The notes beneath the pieces are model-generated. The model was not told the DNA's origin. It saw nothing but the letters and a program-made list of their open reading frames with translations, and ran no database searches. Shown piece after piece: positions 1 to 12,599 of a DNA stretch of 64,000 nucleotides. The stretch spans positions 923,469 to 987,468 of the forward strand of contig VKON01002658.1 in assembly GCA_009741485.1 (NCBI GenBank), given 5' to 3'. This DNA comes from Malurus cyaneus samueli. Lineage: Eukaryota; Chordata; Aves; Passeriformes; Maluridae. The position numbers were made by a program, and so were the translations under genes. Within the stretch, counting starts at the first letter, position 1. Each line of letters opens with the position of its first letter.

Positions 1-463
1 CAGGATGCATCGGAGATGCTCAGGAGATGCTCAGGGTGCTCAGGAGATGCTCAGGGTGCTCTGGAGATGTTCAGGTGATGCTCAGGGTGCTCTGAAGATG
101 CTCAGGATGCCCAGAAGATGCTCAGTGTGCTCAGGTGATGCTCAGGTGATGCTCAGGGTGCTCAGGAGATGCTCAGGCTGCTCAGGAGATGCTCATCCTC
201 CTGGAGATGCTCAGGAGATGCTCAGGGTGCCCAGGAGGTGTTCAGGGTGCCCAGGAGGTGCTCAGGAGATGCTCAGGATGCCCGAGATGCTCAGGTGCTC
301 TGAGTGTTCAGGTGATGCTCAGGGTGCTCAGGAGATGCTCAGGGTGCTCAGGAGATGCTCAGGGTGCTCAGGTGATGTTCAGGTGATGCTTAGGGTGCCC
401 AGGAGATCCTCAGGAGATGCTCAGGAGATGCTCAGGGGGTGTTCAGGGTGCTCAGGTGATGCT
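1..463. repeat. Minisatellite, about 10/20-bp unit, cut by the window edge
   Basis: Degenerate tandem copies of a GATGCTCAGG / GTGCTCAGGA core run from the first base to about 463, where unique sequence begins. Units alternate into an approximate 20-bp period with single-base changes and small indels. Open frames across it give monotonous Met-Leu-Arg/Cys-Ser-Gly peptides that follow the repeat period, so they are not a gene. The left end is outside the window, so copy number is unknown. Confidence 0.9.
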
Positions 464-2154
464 TTGGCCACTGCCTTGCTGAGCTCAGAGCCGTGTGTGG
501 AGCAGCCCTGCTGAGCTCGTCCTCCTCTCGAGTGAGGAGGTGTGTCCAGTCAGATGCTTTACAGCTCTGATTTGGCTTTCCTGTCGATTTTTACATTAAA
601 GAAAATCAGTTTTGTTCGAACTGGAAGGCCAGATGTGTGCAGCCTCTTCACGGAGCTGCAGCCTCCTCCCTGCTGCTCGCAGACCGTGCTGGCTGCAGGC
701 TCCTGCCTGGGTCTCACCCAGCCCTGGTGTGGCACAGAGAGCAGCCCCAGGGACAGGCATGTGCCCAGCACTGAGAAAGGGCTTCAGTGGGAATTAAATC
801 TTCCAGAAAAAAAGACGTTTTTTAATGACTTTCCCCTGTAACTTCTTTTGTTCCCGGGGTGTCTTCCTCCAAGGATGGCAGGGGCTGGTTTGTGCACTCA
901 GAAAGGGCTGGAGGGACCCTGACCCAGCTCTCTCTCCCTGAGCAGCCTCTCCTGATGGGTTCCTCTGTTCCCAGGTTCTTCTCACACTCTAAACCTGCTC
1001 AGTGTTAAAAACTGGGCAAGACAAAGCTTATTCCAAGGCTGAGCTCACCCATGGGGCTCCCGCAGGTTCAGTCCCTGTAACTGAGGTCTCCGCTGCCTGC
1101 GTGGGTGCACAGACCTGGCTGTCTGCTCTCCTTCAGGCAGAGTTATGAGCACTGAGGATTTAAGGATGAGACTTTGGAAAGCTCTTGCCATTGGCCTCAC
1201 TGAGCTGCCTTTGAAGTCGGGAGAGCTTTGCTGTTGATGTTGTTGGAAGGGAGGCGCCATCCTCAGCTCCGGGGCCGAGAGCGCAGGGATGGAGCCTCTC
1301 CCTCGGGAGCTGGGTGCTCTCATTTGAGGGCCCACCTGCTAAAATCATTTCTGTCTTTCCACTGTGAATCTCTCCTCTCTCTCTTTGCTGCTGCCTTGCT
1401 TCCTTCTGTGCCACAAGCAGGCGTGAGCACCCAGAGGGAAGCGGTGAGTCCTGACAGTGGCTGGAGCCTCAACGCCCCTTTTGTGCCAAGCTTTTCTGTC
1501 TCATTTCCCAGTCAGATCCTTGTCAAAGCCTCTTGTCATTAATTCTCCTTAAGAATTCTTTGAAATGATCAAGTTTGGAGATGCAGGGCGGCCAAAAACT
1601 CTGGAACACTTTTTTCCATCAAACCTACATCTTATTTCCCAGTGCTGTGACTGCTTTTAAAAATAGCCTCTCCTTACATCTCCAAAATCCCTTCTCCTGC
1701 TCCACGATCTTTGAAGTGACATAAACCAGACAAATATCACGATTTTTTTTTTTTTTACTATTTTAGAACATTTTCCAGATTAGCAAATGGGGATTTACTT
1801 TATGCTTGCCTTCTACTGTGCTGTTCCTGGAAGAGATAAGCAAAACTCCGTGTTGTACACAGCTCCCAGAGCCTTGAACTTGAATCTCAGCAGTGAAACT
1901 CCTTTCATTTGATCTCCAAACCCATTTGTAATTGCCAGATCCACGTGCCTTTTCCATGCAGGCTGGATCCTGCCATCACTGATCCTACAAATAGTCCTTT
2001 TTTTGCCTAAAGTTCAATATATCAGTTCAGATTCCGTAAAAGGGTTTTTATCTGGTTTTTATTTGGGGGCATTTTTTCCGTAGATAATTAGACTGGGCAG
2101 ACAATCCTAGATTTTCATTTATTACCATTTCAAATTAAAAGAGAGGCTCTTCAA
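464..2154. other. Unique sequence, no feature recognised
   Basis: Mixed-composition DNA with a short T run near 1743-1755. Open frames are short and overlap on both strands. I see no repeat family, splice-bounded exon or CpG-rich patch. Confidence 0.5.
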
Positions 2155-2265
2155 TCACAGAATTTTTTAGCTTGGAATGGACTTAAAAATCATCCAATTC
2201 CAGCACCCCAGCCATGTGCAGGGACTCCTCCCTCTAGACCAAGTTATTCAGAGCCATTAATTCCA
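2155..2265 (-). mobile_element. CR1-like LINE 3' fragment
   Basis: The segment starts with a degraded CACAGAATT...GGAATGG...ATCATCCAATTCCAGC pattern followed by a CAGGGACTCCTCCCTCTAGACCA stretch. This is the usual layout of the reverse complement of an avian CR1 3' end. It is old and heavily truncated, with no coding capacity. Boundaries are approximate. Confidence 0.6.
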
Positions 2266-4315
2266 TTCCATGATTTCCCTGGGTTTAGAATAATTCAGTA
2301 TCTAATTTTACTGATTATTTAAGCTTCACTTAATAATCAGAAGGCAGCAGTAGCTTCCTTACTCCTTTATTCTCCAACCATGTTCACATTTTCCTGGTAA
2401 CACAGATTTAAATTTCTTTCAGAATTTCAGGGTGATTTAAACATCCATTAATATCCACTTCAACATGTTTTTACTGGTTTTGACACATAATTTCCTGAAC
2501 ACTGGGGCACTTCCCACCCTCGTATTCCTGAGGCAAATCTTGCTCCACCGACACAGATTTCCTTCCTTGTTCACCGAATTTTCCCCTTTGATTGTGGCGA
2601 TGAAAAAACAGCTGAGTTGCCTTTATCAGCGCCGATCAATAAATCTGAAGGAGAAAAAAGAGGAAACCTCAACTCAGGGGAGTCCCAGCCAACAACCATT
2701 TGCTGATAAAGAAAACACTCAAATATCTGACGCGTCATCAGCTGCCAGGGTTTGCTCGCGCCCCGAGGATTTGTCGCTGTGAGAAGGAGCTCACTGCTGC
2801 TGGGTTTCCATGGATCATCCAAGAGCTGCCTTTAAGCAGAATTTTGGTTGTGAGGGACAAGGGAAAGCACTGTTTTCAAGGAATTTTCCTCAAAAGATGG
2901 GTGGCTTTACGGGGTTCCTTCAGAAAGCCACCCAGAGTTGATGGTGGGAATGAAAGAGCGCTGTTATCTGAGCTGGGGTGAGCTTTTGTGGGCACAGAGC
3001 CATTGCTTCATCTCCCCTGGATCTCCTGCTTTTCTGGCCCTAAAACTGCAGCTGGATTGGTGTTTATTGCTGCCATTGGAATTTGATGTTCATTTATAAA
3101 ACAAACCTGAGGATGGAGCGATAGTGGTCAGAGCAGGGAGTGATGCAGGTGAAGGAATGCCTTGGGGAGTGCAATGTCCTGGTTGGATTTCAGGCAGGCT
3201 CTTCATCCCATCAAGTGGAAAATCTGGAAACAAATACAGCAGATCCCGTGGTGGTGTCTCCACTGAGGAACATTACCCACAGAGGAGTCCTAAGGGGACA
3301 CAGGAATTGTTTTGGGTCGGGTTTTAAACTCTCTGGCACTGCCAGTGTCTGGAAGGAAATGAAAACTTGGTTTATTTTGCAGTGTGTTACTTGCTTTAAT
3401 TACTCATTACCTTCTCTGTGCCTTGCTGCTGTAGCAATTGGGATCATCAACTGTTGGAGCAGCACCTTTGCAGATTGGTTCCTTTTTCCCTAAAAATATC
3501 CCTTCCTCACGGCTTTGGTGTCACACGAGGGTGGTTCCTCTTTCCTGTTAATGCCTCAAAGTCCCAATAAATCTCTAGGTTGGTGTCTTTGTGAAGGGTT
3601 CTTTGCAACAGAGCTTAACCCCGTCCCAGTGGTTCTTGGGGCTGAAGGGAGTTTAATGCTGTGATTTTAGAGAGAACCTGAGTGTGTCATGGGCAACTTG
3701 ACCAATTCTGCCCTGAGCAGGGATTTGAGCTGTAAATATATTTTATACAGCATGAAGGAGCACTCAGAGCAGGCAGAGGGCTGAGGTGCCATGCCAGGGG
3801 TACAAGGTTTGCAAGCAGCTCTTTGAAACGAAGGCCAGCACAGCTCTGAATCTTAGCAGAGCTGCTCTGAAGGGTTTACCTTCATCAATTTCCCCGATTT
3901 TAATTAGATTTTGCAATTTCCAGTAGATTAAGACTTCACTGTACAAATTGGGTGAAAGTTGAGATCTTCCCTCAGAAGATTGAGGACCTCCAATGCACTG
4001 ATAGCCCTAATGTTCGCTCATTATTTTTGCAGGCAAATCGAGATTTATCTTTGTTGATCTGCTGGATTAATTGTTGGGATTGGCTTTGAAGCTGGGGGGA
4101 TTATATTCTGATATTTGTGCACAACATTTGGGGAAATCTTGGCATTTCTGGGGTGTTTCAGACAGGGCCAGCAGCGTGAAGGGGCAGCTGAAGCACCCTG
4201 AGCTCTCCACAGGGCCCTGCAGGATGGGAACAGGGTTTTTTTCTGCCAGTGTGAAGCAGTGGGATCAGCCCTGAGCCATCCCTTCCCTCCCTGGAAGTTT
4301 GGTGTGCTCAGAGAG
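2266..4315. other. Unique sequence, no feature recognised
   Basis: About 2 kb of ordinary AT-leaning sequence. Several open frames of 60-117 codons exist, but none has family-like composition or convincing acceptor and donor sites. Sequence at 2580-2830 is slightly CpG-richer (GACGCGTCATC, CTCGCGCC) and could be a short regulatory element. Confidence 0.4.
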
Positions 4316-5827
4316 TTTGGTTGGTTTGGTTGGTTTTTTTTGGTTTTTTGTTTTTTTTTTTTTTTTTTTTTTTGTTTGTTGGTTGGTTTGTTTGGTTGGC
4401 TTTGTGGTTTGGTTTGGTTGGTTGGTTGTTTGTTGTTGGTGGTTGTTGGTTGGTTGGTTGTTGTTGGTTGGGTTGGGTTGGTTTGTTGGTTTGGTTTGGT
4501 TTTGGTTGGGTTTGGTTTGGTTTGGTTTGGTTTGGTTTGGTTTGGTTTGTTTGGTTTGGTTGTTTGGTTCTTTGGTTTGATTTGGTTTGATTGGTTGTTG
4601 GTTTGGTTGTTTAGTTGGTTTGGTTGTTTGGTTTAGTTGGTTGTTGGTTTGGTTCGTTGTTTGGTTGCTTTGGTTGGTTTGGTTGGGTTGGTTTGGTTTG
4701 GTTTGGGTTGGTTTGGTTTGGTTGGTTTGCTTTGCTTTGGTTGTTTGGTTGGTCTGGTTTGGTTTGGTTTGGTTTGGTTTGGTTGGTTGGTTTGGTTTGG
4801 TTGGTTGGTTTGGTTTGGTTTGGTTTGCTTTGGTTTGATTGCTTTGGTTTGGTTGGTTTGGTTGGTTTTGTTTGGTTGTGGTTTGGTTTGGTTTGGTTGG
4901 TTGGTTTGGTTGGTTGGTTTGGTTTGGTTGGTTTGTTTGGTTTGTTTGGTTGGTTTGTTGGTTTGGTTTGGTTTGTTGGTTGTGGTTGGTTTTGGTTTTG
5001 GTTTGTGTTGGTTGGTTGGTTGGTTTGGGTGGTTTGGTTTGGTTTGGTTGGTTGGTTTGGTTGTTGGTTGGTGTTTGGTTTGTTGGTTTGGTTGGTTGTT
5101 GTTGTTTGTTGGTTGGTTTTTGGTTGGTTTGTTGGTTGTTTTGGTTGGTTTGTTGGTTTGGTTTGGGGTTTGGGTTTGGTTGGTTTGTTTGGTTGGTTGG
5201 TTTGGTTTGGTTTGGTTTGTTTGGTTTTGTTTGGTTGGTTGTTGGTTTTGTGGTTTGGTTGTTTGGTTGGTTTTTGGTTTGGTTGTTTGGTTTTGGTTTG
5301 GTTGTTTGGTTTGGTTTGGTTGTTGGTTGGTTTGGTTGTTGTTGGTTGGTTTGTTGGTTGGTTGGTGGTTTGTTTGTTTGTTGGTTTGGTTGTTTGGTGG
5401 TTTGGTTTGGTTGGTTGGTTTGGTTTGGTTTGGGTTTGGTTTGGTTTGTTTGGTTTGGTTGGTTGGTTTTTGGTTGTTTGTTGGTTTGTTGGTTTGGTTG
5501 TTTGTTTGTTGGTTGGGTTTGTTGTTTGTTGTTGTTTGGTTGGTTTTGTTTGGTTTGGTTTGGTTTGTTTGGTTGTTTGGTGTTGTTTTGGTGGTTTGGT
5601 TGGTTGGTTTGGTTTGGTTTGGTTGGTTGGTTGGTTGGTTTGGTTGGTTTGGTTTGGTTTGTTGTTTGGTTTGGTTGTTTGGTTTGGTTTGGTTGGTTTG
5701 GTGTTTGGTTGGTTTGGTTTGGTTTGGTTGTTTGGTTGTTGGTTTGGTTGGTTTGGTTTGGTTGGGTTTGGTTTGGTTTTGGTTGTTTGGTTGGTTTGGT
5801 TGGTTGGTTTGGTTTGGTTGGTTGGTT
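4316..5827. repeat. Giant G/T-only array of GGTTT and GGTT units
   Basis: About 1.5 kb built almost entirely from GGTTT and GGTT words in irregular order, with occasional GGGTT and GTT variants and a T-rich run near 4336-4373. The + strand has almost no A and very little C, so stop codons are nearly impossible in any frame of either strand. That explains the very long open frames (Trp/Leu/Val/Phe/Gly-rich on +, Asn/Gln/Thr/Lys/Pro-rich on -). These are artefacts. Edges are sharp, at the end of a GC-mixed segment and at the TTCCCGGTG boundary. If the surrounding gene is transcribed on +, the intronic RNA would carry a long GGUUU tract. Any protein binding or structure is inference. Confidence 0.95.
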
Positions 5828-6308
5828 CCCGGTGTTTGCCGATTTCTGCCCTTTTTCTCCGCTCTGCTTTCTGCAGAGGTTCCTGTCTGAATTTCCATTT
5901 CTGACCATATGATTTCTGTTTCTGATGATGTAATTTCTCTTGAATTGAATTTTCTCTGTAATTTCTCCGATGTGCAGACTCTTTCCTGGAGACCTCTGTG
6001 CCTCCCTGAGCACCCCTTGGTGAATCCCTGAAGTTCCCAAAGTTGAGGAACCACTGAACCGGGACCTATTTGGGCTGGATTCCCTCAGATCAGGACTGGG
6101 CTCAGAAGCTGAAATGCTCATGAGAATACTCAGAGCTGCACACTTTAAACCACCTGCTCTAGAAGTTGGTGCAGCAATAAAAAATGGAGAGCAGAAATAA
6201 GGATATCTGTGGGATAATAATACACAAAAGCCTGTCTTGAGTTCTGACATTTTAATGCAGGCAATTTTTTTAAGTTCAGCAATTTATTAACCAATAACAT
6301 CCTAAAGG

Positions 6309-6343
<35 letters not shown>

Positions 6344-7400
6344 ATTATCATCTTCATTTTTGCATTTGAGTGTTTATTCCTTTTTTGAGTTACAGCATCT
6401 CGGGTTTTTTTTTTCTGTCCTTTCCTCTAGGAGTAATGAAAACCAAAAATACCCCGCAGTAATGAGAACCAATAGTGTACAAAGATTAACGTCACAAACC
6501 CATCGCTGACCTCAATAACATTTCACAACATTTAGTTTTCATTACAGTGCAGCGTTACTGCAGGCTTTTTTTTTTTTTTTTTTTTTTTTTCAACATGAAC
6601 TTCTCATCTGAAGAAAAATATATGATAGGGCTTTCCAAAAATACACACATGTTGGGAAATAAGACTTTTAAATCAAGAGTTTTACACATCCACTGATCGC
6701 ATTTGACGAATCAGATGTATGGTATTAATTACTCCGAATCACAGCAAAGCAGCCTCAAACACTCAGAAAACAAAGATTTTTCTGCTTTGCTGGTACAGAC
6801 ACGTGTCGTGCCTTCTTCAAAAGGTGCCTTCTGACTTTTAGTGCCGTTTGCTCCCTTTGGATGATGAAAGAACATTCAATTTTTAAATTGTATTTGTAAA
6901 AAGTATTGCTTGGCATGGAGCGTAGGAAAGAACATTTAGAACAGGTTGATCTGTAACACCACGAGCAGTCTGTTTTCTATCAATGATTCCTAGCCAGCTT
7001 ATTAAACAGATTTATACAATGAAAGAATCTAATAACAAAAACATTCACCTCCTTTATTACTTGGCATTATTTATGGCTCTTAGTTTTTTTTTTTGAGCTA
7101 CCTTTTTATATAGCGGAATCTGCCAACATTGTATTTATAAAGTTTATGTACTAGCAGCATTTGTTGGGCAGGGATTTGGGTTGTTTTATGTTTCTTCCCT
7201 CCTACACTTATTATTACTAAATCTATGTACAAGTGCTTGTAAAGATTTAAAAAAAGACACCAAAGAAAATAGCCCGGAGAAGATGGAATGCTTGAAAAAT
7301 TGATTAATTCTGGAGAAACTGAGTTTCTAATGTAGTTACATTTTAGATATTCTCTCAGTAATGATAGAAATTAATGACAGAGGCTATTCACTGTGTTCCC
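5828..7400. other. AT-rich, conserved-looking non-coding block with two poly(T) tracts
   Basis: T runs lie at 6313-6340 and 6566-6590. The rest of 6400-7400 is unique, AT-rich and CpG-poor, with TAACGTCAC, ACAAAG and TAATAA-type words and no transposon signature. That texture is common in conserved non-coding elements, but conservation is inferred, not measured. No exon was found. Confidence 0.35.
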
Positions 7401-9635
7401 CAGAATCCTCAGTGTTGAATCATAGATGGGGCAGTGTTTACACACAGCGAAATCCAAAGTTCACCCTCTGACTGTCCATTCAAAGCCCTAAATACCCATA
7501 ATTGCTGCCCCAAGAACAACTTTGTCTTCCAGAGCTCCTTCCGTGCTTCCTTCCCTCCTTCCTCCGCGCTGTCCCCGTGTCCCTGGGCCATGGAGCCACA
7601 ATGGGTGCGTTTGTCACCGAGGACGGGGGCTCACGGGGCCCCGAGCGTTCCCCGCCCTGCTCCTGCTGCCAGAGCTGATCTGGGGCACCCAGCCTGGCAC
7701 AGACACAGCCATGGAAGCAAACAGCCTCCCTTCCCCTGGGTTGTGCTTTCCTGGCACGCCAGCTCAGCTGGTTTTGTGTTGATCCCCCTGGGTTGACCAT
7801 CGTGCAGCCGGGAGGGGCTCAGCCAGTCCTTTGGCCCCCTCCCACCTCAGCTTCTGCTGGTTTAGAAATGATTTTTTCTGATCCTGGCTCTGGCTTTGCC
7901 TTTTGTTTCACCCTCCCAGGAGCGTTCTCCCTGAATGCCCAGGCTCTCCAGCTATTTCTGAAGAAAATTTTATTTTTTTTTTTTTTTCCGCTGAGGTTAA
8001 CCAAGCCTCCTTCTGTTTTGCTGCGCTCAGCAGTTAAGGCCAAAGTTTACAAGAAAGGTAATTACAGTCTTACTTTTAATTGTAATTAACTAGGAGTAAA
8101 GAATCAAAATAATCCAGCTACTCTTGTGCTGAACCAGAGCATTATATATAACGTGACAAGGAGAATGCCTTGCCCTTCAGCCATTAATTTTAGCAGCTCT
8201 GTTATTCCTAAATTACATAAACCTCTGGTGTCAGAGGGGAGAGAAAATGAATCAGCTCTGAGATTTCATTGGAATACCTCTGCCGTGGTTGTGTCAGAAT
8301 GTGCAGGGCTTTTGAAGCACTTCAGGTTATGATAAATTGGGAACGCATAATGAAGAAAATCGGGAACTCCAAATAAAGAGGTCACGAGTGAAAAATGTTG
8401 GTGGTGAATTGCTGGCATTTCTGGTCTCATGAAGACCACAGCTTGAGCTTTTAAAGGGAGTCTTTCCCTTTGATTTCCAAAGGTGTTGGGCAGTGTGAGC
8501 ATGGCAGGGAGTGGTGCTGGTTTGGGGGCTGCACTGCCCCACGGAGATGTCATTGTCACCAGAGGAGACACCTCTGTAGGGATAAATGGGTTCAGAGCCA
8601 ACACAGGATGAACCTGGGAAACATTTTAGCTCTCCTGTTCATTGGTTGTGACCAAGAACCCAATTCTGGACATTGGACAAATGCTGCTCTTCCCAAACTC
8701 TGTATTTAACCGGGATTGAGCTCCTGGTTTCCCACCTGGCCTTGCCTTTCCCATGTCACTTTTCCTGGGGAGGTGACAACCAGCCAGGCCCAGGAGAACC
8801 AAGGGAGCACGAGGCTCAATGGCACCATTGGTGACAAAGACAGGAGTTGAACCAAGCCTTGAAAAGGCAGCGAAATGTCAGAGATCCACATTTAAAATCC
8901 GGATTTTCCTTGTGCTGCAGCACTTCCACGGCCAAAAAGTGCCATGGAGCTTGGCAGCGTTTTTGGGGGGATCTTCCTTCAAAGATGAGCTATTCTGGAA
9001 CAATTTCCCCTCTGTGTGTGACACAAACAGCCTTTTCTTTGACACCAGACGTGCATGTCTTCTTGCTCCAGCTATTTTTTGCTTGGACAAACATATGTAT
9101 TGTAGCCAATGCAAGGAAAATCTCACTCACCCTTTCTGTTTGAGTTCCCTGTGTCCCGTTAACAATATCCCAGTGTCCTCCTCGCTCTGGAGCCTCTTGA
9201 TCCACATCCAGCACTGTTTTCCTGGATTCCCCTTTGGTCACTTAAGTGCCACCAAGTAATGGGCCTTATTTAGTGTCCTTCCATCCCAGAGGCACTGAAG
9301 TGGTTTCCTGTCCTTTTTTATTTCCAATTTTTTTGCTCAGTAGGGATCTCTGATGAGGTGAATCTGATCTAAGAGTAATTATCAGGGCTGGGAGCTCCAC
9401 TCCCTGCACTCACAGATTTTATCTGCTGTCCTTCCACACATCCAGGAGGTCTCGTTTTGGTGCTGCTCCTGACCACCAGGCAAAGATTTATTCCATGTGC
9501 ACTGTTTGAATATACTGGGAACTTGATGTGGCTCTCAAAGGGCACAAGCTTTCCAAAGGGAAAAAGAATCCTCTTGGTGCCTTTTCTTCAAGGCTGCTCT
9601 CCTTTCTTGCAATATATAGATGGAGATTAGATTTG
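7401..9635. other. Unique sequence, no gene recognised
   Basis: The region includes a T15 run at 7973-7987 and a moderately GC-rich stretch at 7560-7860. Overlapping open frames on both strands, the longest about 146 codons near 8819-9259, lack splice context and protein-like composition. I call no feature. Confidence 0.4.
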
Positions 9636-9946
9636 CTTTTTATTTCACTTCTTTTCCTTTTCCCGTTTGATTTTATTTCTCCCTTTATTTTCCTTTTTTT
9701 CTTTCTTTTTCCCTTAATTGCAATTTTTCTTTTCTTACATTCCCTTCTTTTCCTTTTCTTTCTTTTCCTTCCTTTCTCCTTAATTTCCTTTTTCCTTCTT
9801 TTCCTTTACCCCTTATTTTCCATTTTGCTTTTCCTTTTTTGTCCTTTTCCATTTTCTTTTCCTCTTTTTTCCTGATTATCTTTTTTTCTTTTTCTACTTT
9901 CCTTTAATTTCCTTTTCTTCCCCATCTGTTTTCCCTGCTATTTTTT
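9636..9946. repeat. Polypyrimidine tract (CTTTT/CCTTT-rich)
   Basis: About 310 bases on the + strand are almost all C and T, with repeated CCTTTT, TTTTCTTT and TTTCC words and few purines. The resulting Phe/Leu/Ser-only frame is compositional. Long homopurine-homopyrimidine tracts can adopt triplex structures in general; nothing here shows that it does so. Confidence 0.85.
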
Positions 9947-11655
9947 AGTCTAAAATGTGACCAGGCACACTGTCCTTCGACATAAATAAATACATAAATT
10001 TAAAAATTCAACTTATGGACTCCATGGCATACATTTATTGCAGAATAGATGAATGCAGGTTTATTTTGGGCTGGGCTCTGGCTGTTTTTCTCAGCTGAGT
10101 TTGCAGAGCTGCATTTCCCAGCCACTCTGAGCTTCATAACTTTTCCATCCCATCCGTGTCAGCCATCGATTTCTCCGAGGAGTCAGAGAAAATCATGAAA
10201 TCCTGAAATCATGAAATCATGAAACAGCTTCCATGCCCAGATAGGCAAAAACATTTCCTAACTGTGAACTCAGCTCTTCCAATCCTCCATGACTTTGGTT
10301 CAGTGGCCAAATCTATTTTTTTGTGCTCTCCTAATGCACACTTAGATTAGTTACTGTCACTGGAATCGCTGTGGCTCAGGCTCTGGTTAGGGAGGATCAT
10401 GGTATTTTTCATAAATCATGGCTTTTCCCCCCCTTTTTCTTTTGTATTTAAAGGATAACAGTGCTGCAGCTTTGCAATTGTTTGATGAGGCAGTAATCTC
10501 ATTTCTGCGAGGATAAAGCGTGAGGCCGAAGGCAGTGCTTATCTCAGGAGAAGCCAGTTATTGCCCAGGAAATCTCTACCAAACATCAATTATGGCAGGT
10601 TCACCCTCAGACACAGCAGAAAAGAGATTTTGTGGCCAAAATAGTCCAAAATGAGGCTCAAATGTAGTATTTGGGGGATTCTGTGGCAATGAATTCCCAG
10701 CCTTCTGCAGTGAGTTTGTTTGACAAGGAAAGGTGAAAAACCCGGGATGTTGCTCAGGGCTGTGTGTACTCCCAGAGCATCCTCAGGCTCCAGCATCACC
10801 AAAGCCAGCCAGGACAGCCCATCCTCCTGGAACCAGGCAGAGAATTCCGTGGTATTTTCTCCCTGTTGTGTGTTTAACTCAGGCTGCAGGAGGAGGATTT
10901 CCCTGCTGATGAAGCAAGCAGCAGCAGCAGCTGGGAGCTCATCACCTTTACCTGAACATTAACAACATTTTCAGGCCTTCCTTCATTAAAAATCGAGTGG
11001 AAGGAGGCAGCTGACAGCACCAATCATGGTGCTGAGCCTGATTTTTGGGAAGGGAGAGTGATCCAGACACGCTCCATCCTCAGGAACGCCGCAGCGCATC
11101 GCGGGGAAGCGTTAAACACCCGGCGCTGATGCACTCTGCTCTAAGAGGTTTATTCAATTAACCATTTAAACTTTCCTTCTATTTTGCCATTTGGCAAAGG
11201 GGATTCTTATGCATTTAATAGTTTTATGCCTTTACCCATTAGCCCTGCTAAGTGGGCTGGGCAGTGCCATTTCCCCCGGCGGTGGCGGGCAGGGTGGACA
11301 GTGATCCATGGCACATGTCACGGCCGCTCGCAGCTCAATGACCTCCCCAATCCATCTCCTGGAAGGCTGCTGCCCATTAATCCTGCTGCAGGTAGCCAAG
11401 GCTGCAGGTAGCCCTAGGAACCCAGAGTGGCAGGGTATTTTCATCAAAAACAGAATCTTGGAGGAAAATGACATATGTTCGTTAACCTAAGGGCTGCTGA
11501 TCACTTTAAATACTTTAAATTAATCCAGCTCCATTTGTTAAAACTAGCATCATCTGCTTGGGGACTGAGGGAACACTGGGAACATTTCAAAACACTGCTG
11601 CCTCATGCAGGATTGTCTGAAATTCATTTTGCAGCAATATTCCTATTCTGTGTTA
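9947..11655. other. Unique sequence with a CpG-bearing conserved-looking patch
   Basis: A small tandem repeat of TCATGAAA-type units lies at 10191-10224. A short CpG-rich patch at about 11085-11125 (GCCGCAGCGCATCGCG) is followed by AT-rich sequence (TTCAATTAACCATTTAAAC). That pairing would fit a regulatory element. No exon was identified. Confidence 0.4.
10191..10224. repeat. Short tandem repeat (TCATGAAA-type)
   Basis: Four imperfect copies of AATCATGAAA / ATCCTGAAA words lie in a row. Confidence 0.75.
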
Positions 11656-11829
11656 GTCTTTGTTGATATTCCTTGTTGATATTCCTCGTTCATATTCCTT
11701 GTTCATATTCCTTGTTCATAGTCCTTGTTGATATTCCTTCTTCATATTCCTTGTTGATATTCCTTGTTGCTATTCCTTCTTCATATTCCTTCTTCCTAGT
11801 CCTTGTTCATATTCCTTGTTCATATTCCT
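11656..11829. repeat. 13-bp minisatellite
   Basis: Roughly 13 tandem copies of a TTGTTCATATTCC-type unit. Recurrent substitutions (GATATT/CATATT/CATAGT, TTGTT/TTCTT) are shared between distant copies, as expected from unit shuffling by unequal exchange. Flanks are unique. Confidence 0.9.
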
Positions 11830-12599
11830 TCTGAAATTCCTGCCACACAGCACTGTGGCACTTTCCTTTCCTTGCAGATATTTCTGGCCCTGCTCTGTCT
11901 GTGCAGCAGGTCAGGGATTGATTTCTCTGCTCTGGAGGGAGGCAAGGGCAGGACTAACCCACAATTCAGGTGAATTCAAGTACTGGATGTGCAGGTTCTT
12001 CCCACTATCTGGAGCCTCTGTAAGCCAATATTTTAGAAATCACTTCCATTTGGGTTTAATAGAACCAAAGTTTGTTTCCTTCGACCCTATTTTTGCCATT
12101 TATCCCTTGTGTTCAGGCTGAAGTTGAAGAAGAGAAACAAAATTGTTAAAATTTGTTGAGTTTTTATACCATACATAGGCAGCAAGTTCCTTTTCTCCCA
12201 GTTTTATAGGTGCTATTTGTTTATAAATTCTCTGGTAAGGTCAATGTTAAAAGAGATGTCAGAGAGGATTCAGCTGCCTTTAAAAATAACGAAAAATCCA
12301 ACAGAGAGGAAGATTTCTACACAATCTCACTGCCTTGGCACCTTCTAATAATCAGTGGCACTACAATTCCTGTGTTAATTGAGCAGAAGTAATTGTTGAT
12401 GTGATTTATGGGAATGGGGGTGTCGGACTAAAACACGGCAGCAGACAGGGAAAGGAGGTGGTTCTGCTTCAGAAATCAACCCAGCTGAACCATCCCTGCC
12501 TGCTCAGGTTGTTTCCTGCCCAGTTAGGGAGGCTTTTATTCCAAATCTGATGCAATGCACAGTGCTGGATTTGGGATTGAGTTCATGAGGAAGGGCTGG

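Noticed and set aside
5..514. 169-codon open frame rich in Cys/Ser/Gly/Asp at the left edge
   Set aside because: It tracks the 10/20-bp minisatellite. The amino-acid periodicity is that of the repeat.
4265..6250. 661-codon open frame rich in Asn/Gln/Thr/Lys/Pro on the minus strand, and long Trp/Leu/Val/Phe/Gly frames on the plus strand
   Set aside because: G/T-only sequence cannot readily form stop codons on either strand. The peptides mirror the GGTTT/GGTT repeat and have no start context, splice sites or family resemblance.
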